Source: Acidobacteriota bacterium (lineage in GTDB: Bacteria > Acidobacteriota > Polarisedimenticolia > Polarisedimenticolales > Polarisedimenticolaceae). From it: a stretch of 64,000 nucleotides of DNA. Position numbers and translations under genes: made by a program. Position 1 is the first letter of the stretch. Every line of letters starts with the position of its first letter. Under the pieces are notes generated by a model. It saw nothing but the letters and a program-made list of their open reading frames with translations, was not told where the DNA came from and searched no databases. Below, in pieces: positions 57,462 to 64,000 of this stretch. The stretch is taken from NCBI GenBank assembly GCA_029861955.1, contig JAOTYK010000019.1:1-64000 (forward strand), in the 5' to 3' direction.

Positions 57462-59141
57462 ATGCCGTTCGAATTGGTCGTCCACGGGTCGGACAAAGAA
57501 ACCCGCCGCGTCTCGATGCAAGGCGACGTCATGAGCCTGGGGCGTGCTCACACCAACGATCTCAGTTACCCGGAAGACGCAAGTCTCTCGCGGCAGCACG
57601 TCTCGTTCACTCATGACGAGAGTGGCTGGTGGATCGAGGACCTGAAGAGCAAGAACGGCACCTTCCTCAACGATACTCGGATCACCACCAAGCATTTGCT
57701 GCGACCTCGCGATCGCATCGTCGCCGGCCACCTGGCCATGACGCTTGTCGAGGAGGGGGAGGAACTCTCCGAGAACTTCGAGTTCGTGCAGGAGGCCGGC
57801 GTCGATATCAATCCCGACGCGACGGTCATGACCAGCCTCGAGGGTTTGATTTCCGCCGAGGGGACGGTCCCACCGGAACAGCAGACGTCGCGTCCTCTGG
57901 CGGGTGAGGTCTTGCAACGGCAGATCTTCCAGACCTCGGAAGTCCAGGTACTGATTCGTGCCGGTCGACTGCTGGCCGATCGAATGCCGCTCGAGGATCT
58001 GTTTCCCCATGTGTTGGGACTGTCGATCGAGGCGGTGGATGCCGAGCGTGGCATCCTCCTGACCCTTGAGGGTGACAGTCTCGTGAGTCGCGCGGTCCAC
58101 GGCGAGGGGTTTCGCATCAGCACCACGGTTCGCGATCGCGTGATCAAGGAAAAGACCTCGCTTCTGGTTCGGAACCTTCAGCAGGACGAGGCGTTGAAGG
58201 CCCAGGTCAGTATCTTCGAGCAGCAGATTCAGACCATGATGGCGGTGCCGCTTCAGACAGAGGATCGAGTGATCGGTCTGATCTACCTCGATTCCAAGTC
58301 ATTCGTCAGGGAGTTCACACCCGACGATCTCAACCTGCTGACGGTGCTCGCCAACATCGCGGCCATTCGAATCGAGCACGAGCGATTCGTCGAGCTGGAA
58401 CGACGCGAGCAGGTTCGTACCCAGGACCTCCAGCAGGCGGCCATTATCCAGAGCGGAATCCTACCGAGTGAGGCGCCGTGTCTGGAAGGATTCGATATTT
58501 CGGGTCACAACCAGGCCTCCCGCACGGTTGGCGGTGATTATTACGATTACATCCCCTACGAGAATGGCCGGCTGGGCGTCACGTTGGCGGATGTCGCGGG
58601 GAAGGGGATGTCGGCCGCGTTGGTGATGACCAATCTGCAGGCCGCGGTCCGGATCCTGGCGGAACGCCCGTGTGACCTCGCGGAGATGATGACCCGACTC
58701 GACCAGAGTGTTTACAAGAACACCCCGACCAATCGATTCGTGACGATGTTCTTCGCGATGTTCGATGCCGCAAGCCGCGAACTGAATTACTGCAACGCAG
58801 GTCACAACTCGCCGCTGTTACTGCGCGAGTCCGGCGAGATCGAGACCCTCGATCCCCAGGGTACGGTCCTGGGCGTTCTGCCTGAGCTCGGCTATCAGCA
58901 GGCGCGCGTGACCCTCCAGCCCGGTGACCTGCTGGCGATCTTCTCCGATGGCGTGACGGAAGCCGAGTCGCCCGACGAGGAGGAGTACGGCGACGATCGT
59001 CTCGCAGAGCTGCTGAAGCGTCTCCGCGACGAGTCCTCTGCCAATATCGTCCAGGAGATCGTAAAGGATGTCGATCGTTTTACGAACGGTGCCCCTCCCG
59101 CGGATGACATCACCGTCGTCATTGCCCGCTGCCTGAAGTAG
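57462..59141 (+). CDS. FHA-GAF-SpoIIE (PP2C-type) serine/threonine phosphatase
   Basis: 559 residues. The N-terminal FHA domain (about 20-95) has the phosphothreonine-binding pattern MSLGRAHTNDL, SLSRQHVSF and SKNGTFLND. A GAF domain (about 170-310) follows, with QTMMAVPLQTEDRVIGLIYL. The C-terminal SpoIIE/RsbU phosphatase (about 350-555) has VGGDYYDYIP, VTLADVAGKGMSAALVM, YCNAGHNSPLLL and FSDGVTEAES, so the metal-binding aspartates are kept. Such proteins dephosphorylate anti-sigma antagonists in partner-switching pathways. It sits 10 bp after speA, and the YheT-like gene starts directly at its stop. Confidence 0.92.
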   Translation: MPFELVVHGSDKETRRVSMQGDVMSLGRAHTNDLSYPEDASLSRQHVSFTHDESGWWIEDLKSKNGTFLNDTRITTKHLLRPRDRIVAGHLAMTLVEEGEELSENFEFVQEAGVDINPDATVMTSLEGLISAEGTVPPEQQTSRPLAGEVLQRQIFQTSEVQVLIRAGRLLADRMPLEDLFPHVLGLSIEAVDAERGILLTLEGDSLVSRAVHGEGFRISTTVRDRVIKEKTSLLVRNLQQDEALKAQVSIFEQQIQTMMAVPLQTEDRVIGLIYLDSKSFVREFTPDDLNLLTVLANIAAIRIEHERFVELERREQVRTQDLQQAAIIQSGILPSEAPCLEGFDISGHNQASRTVGGDYYDYIPYENGRLGVTLADVAGKGMSAALVMTNLQAAVRILAERPCDLAEMMTRLDQSVYKNTPTNRFVTMFFAMFDAASRELNYCNAGHNSPLLLRESGEIETLDPQGTVLGVLPELGYQQARVTLQPGDLLAIFSDGVTEAESPDEEEYGDDRLAELLKRLRDESSANIVQEIVKDVDRFTNGAPPADDITVVIARCLK

Positions 59142-60122
59142 GTGGGACGACCGCCGAACGACCCGACGGCCTATCGGCCGGTCTGGTGGCTTCCCGGTCC
59201 CCATCTTCAGACGGTCGTGCCCTCGCTATCACGGGGACGTCAGGTTCAGTCGCCCGGTAAACCTCGGGTGATCGCCGTCTCCGATGCCAGCTCGGTTCAG
59301 GTGCTGGACCACCGCCCCGTGGGCCGTCTGCGGGGAACGCTGATCCTCGTACACGGGATGGCCGGCTCGGCAGACTCCGCCTACATGCGTCGAACCGCCA
59401 ACGTGGCCCTCGTCGCGGGCTGGCGCGTTCTGCGCATGAACCTGAGAAACTGTGGAGGCACCGAGGCTCTGGCGTCGACGTTCTACAACGCGGGCCAGAG
59501 CGATGATGTCGGCTGTGTGCTGCGCTGGCTCGATTCGGTCGCGGGGTCCCGGCCTTACGTCACGGCCGGTTTCTCTCTGGGCGGCAACGTCGTCTTGCGA
59601 CACGCCGCCGTTCCAGGCGACAGTCCGTCGCCGGACGCGGTGGTCGCCGTCAACCCGCCCGTGGACCTGGACCGCTGCGCGACGGCCATCGAGGCACCTC
59701 CCAATCGGGCCTATCAGTGGCACTACGTTCGCCGTCTCCGCAATCAGCTGAAGCAGATCGCCCTGCATCGTCCGCTGCCCGTCCCGCTCCGTTCCCGGCG
59801 GGAGATCGGGTCGGTCCGACGATTTGACGCCCTCTACACCGCCCCCGACGCCGGTTTCCCGTCCGCCGAGGCGTACTACTCCCACGCCAGCGCGGATCCG
59901 GTCCTGAGTCGGCTGGAGCGGCCAGGGGCGATTCTGTCCGCCAGGAACGACCCGTTCGTGCCCTGGGAGATGTTCGAGGGCCGCCCCTGGGAAGGCCGGC
60001 TCCAGGTCACCCTGGCCTCGTCAGGGGGGCATTGCGGGTTCTGGCAGGCGGGAAAACCACGTTTCTGGGCGGCCGATTGGATCCTCGACCGGGCTGAGGG
60101 TCTCGTTCGACGACGGGCGTGA
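59142..60122 (+). CDS. YheT-family alpha/beta hydrolase
   Basis: 326 residues. The catalytic triad can be placed: serine in TAGFSLGGNVVL, aspartate in SARNDPFVPW and histidine in SGGHCGFWQ. The opening PVWWLPGPHLQTVVPSL and the oxyanion segment LVHGMAGSADSAYMR are typical of the YheT/ABHD1-3 subfamily. It probably acts as an esterase or lipase on acyl substrates. The start is GTG at 59142, immediately after the TAG of the phosphatase gene, so translation is coupled. It continues the speA unit. Confidence 0.88.
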   Translation: MGRPPNDPTAYRPVWWLPGPHLQTVVPSLSRGRQVQSPGKPRVIAVSDASSVQVLDHRPVGRLRGTLILVHGMAGSADSAYMRRTANVALVAGWRVLRMNLRNCGGTEALASTFYNAGQSDDVGCVLRWLDSVAGSRPYVTAGFSLGGNVVLRHAAVPGDSPSPDAVVAVNPPVDLDRCATAIEAPPNRAYQWHYVRRLRNQLKQIALHRPLPVPLRSRREIGSVRRFDALYTAPDAGFPSAEAYYSHASADPVLSRLERPGAILSARNDPFVPWEMFEGRPWEGRLQVTLASSGGHCGFWQAGKPRFWAADWILDRAEGLVRRRA

Positions 60123-60146
60123 CAATTTTGTGGCAGGACCTATATT
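60119..60146 (+). promoter_or_regulatory. Candidate sigma-70 promoter of the HD-GYP gene
   Basis: GTGACA (five of six matches) and TATATT (five of six) are separated by 16 bp, starting at the end of the YheT gene. The leader to the ATG at 60243 would be about 90 bases. Confidence 0.45.
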
Positions 60147-60242
60147 TGGAAGAGTCCTGCCTTCCTGTTTTGTCTGGATTTTCGCCATCTTGTCGGCGGA
60201 CCGAAGTCTCTCAGGGTAGGCCAGGCCAGTCGGAGGATGGCG

Positions 60243-61322
60243 ATGGCAAACGTTCTGGTGGTGGCGCCCAATCGAGAGCAGGCCAAAGACATGCGCAGCC
60301 TGTTGAGGCTGGACGGTCACCATGTGGCCGTCGAGCGCTCGGTGGAGCGCTGGCACGGGGCCGAACGTGAGATGCGGCCCGAGTTGGTCGTGGCCCATTC
60401 CGATTCGACCTCGGCGATTCTCCGGCATGCCGGGGGGCAGAGCCGAGGGTTCCCTGCGCCGCTTCTCTTCATCCACCGCGAAGAGGAATTCTTCAATGAC
60501 ACCCATCTCAACGATCGGTTGATCGATCGGATCGCCAGCCCGTTCACCGATGTGGAGTTGTTGGCTCGGGTCGACGCCCTCATCCGGGTCAAACAGGTGA
60601 TCCAGAAGGACGTGGCGGTCCGTCGTGCCTGGGACGAGCCCCGATCCCCGAATCGATCCGAGGCGAAGGCCTCCGGCGGACTGATGCGGCGTCTGGGTGG
60701 GCTTCTCAATCGACGGGTCCCGCAGTCGCAGTTACCTCTGGGGCCGTACCTCGAGGTTGCCGCGAGGGTCGCAGACTGGGCCGATAGCCGAGACGCCTTC
60801 GAGCCCGGCCACGCCGAGCGAGTGACGACCTTCTGCGCGATGATCGCGGATGGACTCGGTCTGAGTCCTCACGAGATCTCCTGTCTGCTGCGAGCTGCGA
60901 TGTTGCACGATATCGGCAAGGTCGCACTCCCTCTGGATATCCTCCATCACCAGGGTCCCCTGGAGGACGGGCAGATGCGTCTAATGCGCACCCACACCCG
61001 CCGAGGTGCGGCCATCCTGAACGCACTCGATCCCGACCCCGAGGTGAACGATACGATCCTCTACCATCACGAACGACCGGATGGGACGGGTTACTACGAG
61101 CGTGACGCAAACGACGTCCCACGGGCGGCGAAGGTGCTGGCCGTCGCCGAGGTGTTTGACGCGATGACCAGCAGCAAGGTCACCCAGACGGTGGACGCCA
61201 CTCAGGCGCTGGGGTTACTCAAGAAGAGTCGCGGAATCAGTCTCGACCCGGATTGTGTGGATGCGCTCGTCGACAAGCTGCGCCCGCGCCCGAAGGTGAT
61301 TCCGCTGGTCCCCTGTATCTGA
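60243..61322 (+). CDS. HD-GYP domain protein with degenerate receiver domain
   Basis: 359 residues from the ATG at 60243; an ATG at 60237 abuts the GGAGG and is less likely. The N-terminal 115 residues look like a receiver (ANVLVVAPNREQAKDMRSLL) but the phospho-acceptor aspartate and the conserved lysine are absent (LVVAHSDS, IASPFTDVELL). The C-terminal HD-GYP domain has LLHDIGKVALP, YHHERPDGTGYY and VAEVFDAMTSS, in which GYP reads GYY. HD-GYP enzymes hydrolyse cyclic di-GMP; the HD metal pair is intact. Control must come by another route than phosphorylation. Confidence 0.87.
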   Translation: MANVLVVAPNREQAKDMRSLLRLDGHHVAVERSVERWHGAEREMRPELVVAHSDSTSAILRHAGGQSRGFPAPLLFIHREEEFFNDTHLNDRLIDRIASPFTDVELLARVDALIRVKQVIQKDVAVRRAWDEPRSPNRSEAKASGGLMRRLGGLLNRRVPQSQLPLGPYLEVAARVADWADSRDAFEPGHAERVTTFCAMIADGLGLSPHEISCLLRAAMLHDIGKVALPLDILHHQGPLEDGQMRLMRTHTRRGAAILNALDPDPEVNDTILYHHERPDGTGYYERDANDVPRAAKVLAVAEVFDAMTSSKVTQTVDATQALGLLKKSRGISLDPDCVDALVDKLRPRPKVIPLVPCI

Positions 61323-61329
61323 GATCGCG

Positions 61330-63438
61330 TCAGGGACGGACGTCCGATTCATCGCCTGCGACGTAGAGCGGCAACGATCCCTCGTGGATCAGATGGTTCT
61401 TTCCATCTTTGACCTCGACCTGATAGTCGAATCGTCCCTCGGTCATGGTAGAAGGCGGGATGAAATCTCGGAACTGGACACAACGATCGTCGGAGACGTC
61501 GATCGTCATCTCCGGAAACGGGACCTTGTCATCGCCGGCGATGTGTCGGGTCAAGGTGAGAGGTCCCTTCACGGCGTTACCGGCACAGATAAGTCCGATG
61601 ACCGCCGTCGGCCGCTCGGTCTGAGCGAAAGTCTTACGGTCACGAACCAGCGAGCCACCGTTGCGGGACTTGCCGTCTCGAAGAAACAGGCCATTACCCG
61701 GCTGTAAGACGGTCATCGCATGTAGCGAAACCTCCGAACGCCCGGGGGATTGCCATTCGCCCGTGTAGCGACCGGTCAGGGTCTCGTCGCCGGTGGATTC
61801 GTGAGCCACGGAGATCAGCTCGAAGGGGCCCGGTCGAAAACGGAACTGGGTCTCGAAGATAACCGGTACGCCGGCTCCCGAGATGGTGATCCGTGCGGAG
61901 TCGTCCGCGCGCACCTGTTCCCGGGCGACGAGTGAAGTGCCGATATCCCAGACCGCTCCGTTCAACAAGGACGGGGGGATGGAGAGCTGAACCATTGCTA
62001 CGAAGCGACCGTCTTCAAACCCGATCGGGATCACGGACGTGCGAAGGGCCTGCGCGGCCGTCGTGGTCTCAGGCGAGGCAAACGCCGCCAGGAGTTGGCC
62101 GGTCTTTCGGGACTCTTCGCTCTGAACGACGATCTGACCGCGGTGGTGGGGCTTGACACCTTTTCGGCTGACGTGAACGACGATGGGCAGTGGTTGGTCC
62201 CGTGCCAGCGTTCCGGCGTCGAAGCTGAGGAGGTACATGCACGAGATGTCGGCACGGATATCGGACGCGATGCGTCTTCCGCGAATTCCGTTCAGGTAGG
62301 CCTCGCCCCCGGTCTCGTGCGCCATGGAGACAAGGCTATTCTGGGCGTCGACCACCCGTCGGGTCCGTGTCAGGTTGCCGGGCGCGACGCCGGACCTGCC
62401 CACTCCGGTCATGATGTCGGGGGAGGTCAGGCCCTGGGCCTCGATGGTGTAGACACGCACCCCGTGGGCCGCGGCCTCGGTCAAGACTCGGTCGAAGGGG
62501 TTGCGGGCTCCGAAGGCGCCCTGGTCCATGGCCTGCTTCATGCCCTGCAAGGCGCGATCGGTGTCGTTGGCCCCTCGGCTCGCGCTGGAGAAGAAGCTGA
62601 TGTAGTGCTCGCCCGGATTGGCCCGCATCGTGTCGGCGAAATAGATGACGGCCTTCGGGTGGGGTAGGTCGGTCAGCCGGGTCAGGTTGAAGCCGAACAA
62701 CCGTAGCGCTTTCTCGCTGAGCCACTGTTCCTCTCGCTGGTACTCGCGGGCAAGGGCGATCGCCCGCTCCTGGCCGCTGATGTCTTGCAGGACGTTCATG
62801 AGTTCGTTGATCCGACTGAGCTCCTGGTAGGGGTACGGGTCCCACTGGTCACGGTCCGCCTCCAGTCGGTCCAGCCCTGCGAGGAGTCGATCGAGGTCGT
62901 CGGTCAGCGGGACGATCGTCGCCATGTTTTTTCCGGCAGAGACGATCAGGCCCTGGTCGCCGTCTCCCAGTAGATCAGGGAGGATCTCGCGGGCGGCGTC
63001 GATCGAGCCCTGGCGACCTGCCATGGTCAGATGATGTTGGTCGAAGTAGAGCAGATAGGTCGCCGCGGCCCGTATTGGCGCCGTCGAACGGATCTCTTCC
63101 GGCGGTGCCGGCTCGGTCGCTCTCGGCGCTCGGCGTGGACTCTTCTTGTTCTTGTTGGCGGTCAGGTATTCATCCACATCGCAGATCGGGTCCACGGTGA
63201 AATGGTCGATGGGTTTGCCCTGGACGAAGATCTGGAAGTCCTCGCGCGCAAGATCGACGATGGCGTCGGCCGGACCGGTGACGCTGACATCGATCTGAAC
63301 CAGTCGGGAGGTCGTTCGCTCGAAAACGTCGGTTTTCTGAGGGGTGGAGGCGGGCTCCTCCTGGGCCGGAACGGAGGATAGAGCGACCAGGGCGATCATC
63401 AGGACCGCCACCGGTCGGTGCAAACCCATGAGTTTCAT
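61330..63438 (-). CDS. VWFA-related exported protein of Acidobacterial type (702 aa)
   Basis: A 702-residue protein with a signal peptide (PVAVLMIALVALSSVPAQ). A strand-rich N-terminal segment (VQIDVSVTGPADAIVDLAREDFQIF) comes next, then a VWFA-related core (AATYLLYFDQHHLTMAGRQ) and a long beta-rich C-terminus. The order fits the 'VWFA-related domain' family (TIGR03436) abundant in Acidobacteria. The MIDAS DxSxS motif is replaced by DQHHL, so metal-dependent adhesion is doubtful. Function is unknown. The C-terminal 160 residues resemble the truncated gene at 63504-64000, so the two are tandem paralogues. Confidence 0.84.
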   Translation of the reverse strand: MKLMGLHRPVAVLMIALVALSSVPAQEEPASTPQKTDVFERTTSRLVQIDVSVTGPADAIVDLAREDFQIFVQGKPIDHFTVDPICDVDEYLTANKNKKSPRRAPRATEPAPPEEIRSTAPIRAAATYLLYFDQHHLTMAGRQGSIDAAREILPDLLGDGDQGLIVSAGKNMATIVPLTDDLDRLLAGLDRLEADRDQWDPYPYQELSRINELMNVLQDISGQERAIALAREYQREEQWLSEKALRLFGFNLTRLTDLPHPKAVIYFADTMRANPGEHYISFFSSASRGANDTDRALQGMKQAMDQGAFGARNPFDRVLTEAAAHGVRVYTIEAQGLTSPDIMTGVGRSGVAPGNLTRTRRVVDAQNSLVSMAHETGGEAYLNGIRGRRIASDIRADISCMYLLSFDAGTLARDQPLPIVVHVSRKGVKPHHRGQIVVQSEESRKTGQLLAAFASPETTTAAQALRTSVIPIGFEDGRFVAMVQLSIPPSLLNGAVWDIGTSLVAREQVRADDSARITISGAGVPVIFETQFRFRPGPFELISVAHESTGDETLTGRYTGEWQSPGRSEVSLHAMTVLQPGNGLFLRDGKSRNGGSLVRDRKTFAQTERPTAVIGLICAGNAVKGPLTLTRHIAGDDKVPFPEMTIDVSDDRCVQFRDFIPPSTMTEGRFDYQVEVKDGKNHLIHEGSLPLYVAGDESDVRP

Positions 63439-63462
63439 TGTTCAACCCGCATGCTGCCCAAG

Positions 63463-63491
63463 ATCATAGACGGCGCGGCCGGCTGCGCCAA
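63463..63491 (-). promoter_or_regulatory. Candidate sigma-70 promoter of the VWFA-related gene
   Basis: On the minus strand TTGGCG and TATGAT are separated by exactly 17 bp, 24 bases before the ATG at 63438. The downstream paralogue therefore seems to have its own promoter. Confidence 0.5.
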
Positions 63492-63503
63492 CTCATTGTT
63501 GGG

Positions 63504-64000
63504 TCACCGAGTTTGGACTCGGAAACCCATCGTGGCGCTCTCCAGCGTCTCACCGTCACGGACCAGTCGGATGCTGTACGTGTACTGGCCGTCGCCGAAT
63601 TGATCCGCCGGCATCACATCTCGGATCTGTGCACAACGGGGTGCGTCGGCGGCCAGCGCGATCGGCTTATAGTCGACGCTATCTGCGCCGACCAGCGAAC
63701 GCTCCACCGACCAACCGGCGCCGCCGCTACGTCCTCGGCAGACAAACCCGATCAGCGCGGTAGGCCGGTCGGAGAAGAGCGGCCGCGTGCCGTCGCCGGA
63801 CAGGGACCCCTCGCCACGGGTCTCCTCGCCGCGAATGAACGCAGCCTGGAGCGGCTGCAGGACCGCGACGGGGCCGAGGCCGGGAGCGCCCGACCGAAGG
63901 TTGGGCCAGTTCACGACGAATTCACGGGAAGCGACGAGTCCGGTCGTCGCCTCCTGCACGACGGCGACGACCTTCGAATCTCCCGGGCGAAACGTGATCT
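63504..64000 (-). CDS. C-terminal part of a second VWFA-related paralogue, cut by window edge
   Basis: The frame is open to base 64000 and codes for at least 165 residues. It begins with ITFRPGDSKVVAVV and ends RLVRDGETLESATMGF. It aligns in order with the C-terminus of the neighbour at 61330-63438: FRPG, PVAVLQP matching MTVLQPG, RPTALIGFVCRG matching RPTAVIGLICAG, and APRCAQIRDVMPADQFGDG matching DRCVQFRDFIPPSTMTEG. No start codon is visible, since GTG codons in the frame are internal. A tandem duplication in the same orientation, 65 bp apart. Confidence 0.75.
   Translation of the reverse strand, partial: ITFRPGDSKVVAVVQEATTGLVASREFVVNWPNLRSGAPGLGPVAVLQPLQAAFIRGEETRGEGSLSGDGTRPLFSDRPTALIGFVCRGRSGGAGWSVERSLVGADSVDYKPIALAADAPRCAQIRDVMPADQFGDGQYTYSIRLVRDGETLESATMGFRVQTR

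Noticed and set aside
1-64000. CRISPR arrays, insertion sequences, integrases or prophage
   Set aside because: No regularly spaced repeats, transposase, integrase or phage structural genes were seen; the CHAT-TPR gene has no Cas neighbours.

Overview
The window is GC-rich bacterial chromosome with densely packed genes and no phage, transposon or CRISPR signature. The best taxonomic hint is Acidobacteriota or a close relative. Evidence is a tandem pair of 'VWFA-related' exported proteins, FG-GAP/ASPIC-UnbV proteins fused to TlpA and TPR modules, a CHAT-TPR lipoprotein, several lipoproteins and outer-membrane-type proteins (a Gram-negative envelope), and an ECF sigma/anti-sigma pair. TGA is an ordinary stop codon for many genes here, so the genetic code is standard. 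This placement is inference from gene content.

Layout. 1-5782 (minus): TldD and TldE-like proteins, ClpB and a truncated Hsp20 (protein quality control). 5830-12006: a 58-residue ferredoxin, then a dGTPase-like HD protein, GlyA, a DinG-type helicase and a lipoprotein dipeptidase, which converges on a gamma-glutamyltranspeptidase (12000-13649). 13756-18366: an exported two-PDZ protein, an aminotransferase and a divergent transketolase. 18369-22719: an M23 peptidase, a membrane thioredoxin-fold protein, a third TldD-like protein and an outer-membrane-type protein. 22827-28045: EttA and a heterodimeric ABC exporter.

28052-38639 is the most unusual part. A 1303-codon lipoprotein frame (FG-GAP, ASPIC/UnbV, TlpA-like thioredoxin, TPR) is interrupted by a single in-frame TGA, with a bacterial-SECIS-like hairpin 17 nt downstream of the TGA, so it may be an undescribed selenoprotein. 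Beside it, a gene-free leader region carries two tandem plus-strand terminators ahead of an ECF sigma factor and its membrane anti-sigma/TPR protein. Facing these is a minus-strand set of a CHAT-TPR lipoprotein, a Lys-rich exported protein and a large exported DUF11-type protein.

38788-43695: a cysteine-cluster YkgJ-like protein, an OPT transporter, a topoisomerase VI A-subunit homologue with no B subunit in the window, YqgE, a receiver-only response regulator and tRNA-Cys. 43700-50301 is a glycan or envelope island: two methyltransferases, a GT-C membrane glycosyltransferase, a GT2 enzyme, an SDR epimerase and a secreted discoidin/PKD protein. 50307-64000: glycogen phosphorylase, a DEDDh exonuclease, a sulfatase-like protein, a TrmK-like methyltransferase, arginine decarboxylase, a FHA-GAF-SpoIIE phosphatase, a YheT hydrolase, an HD-GYP protein and the two VWFA-related paralogues, the second cut by the window edge.
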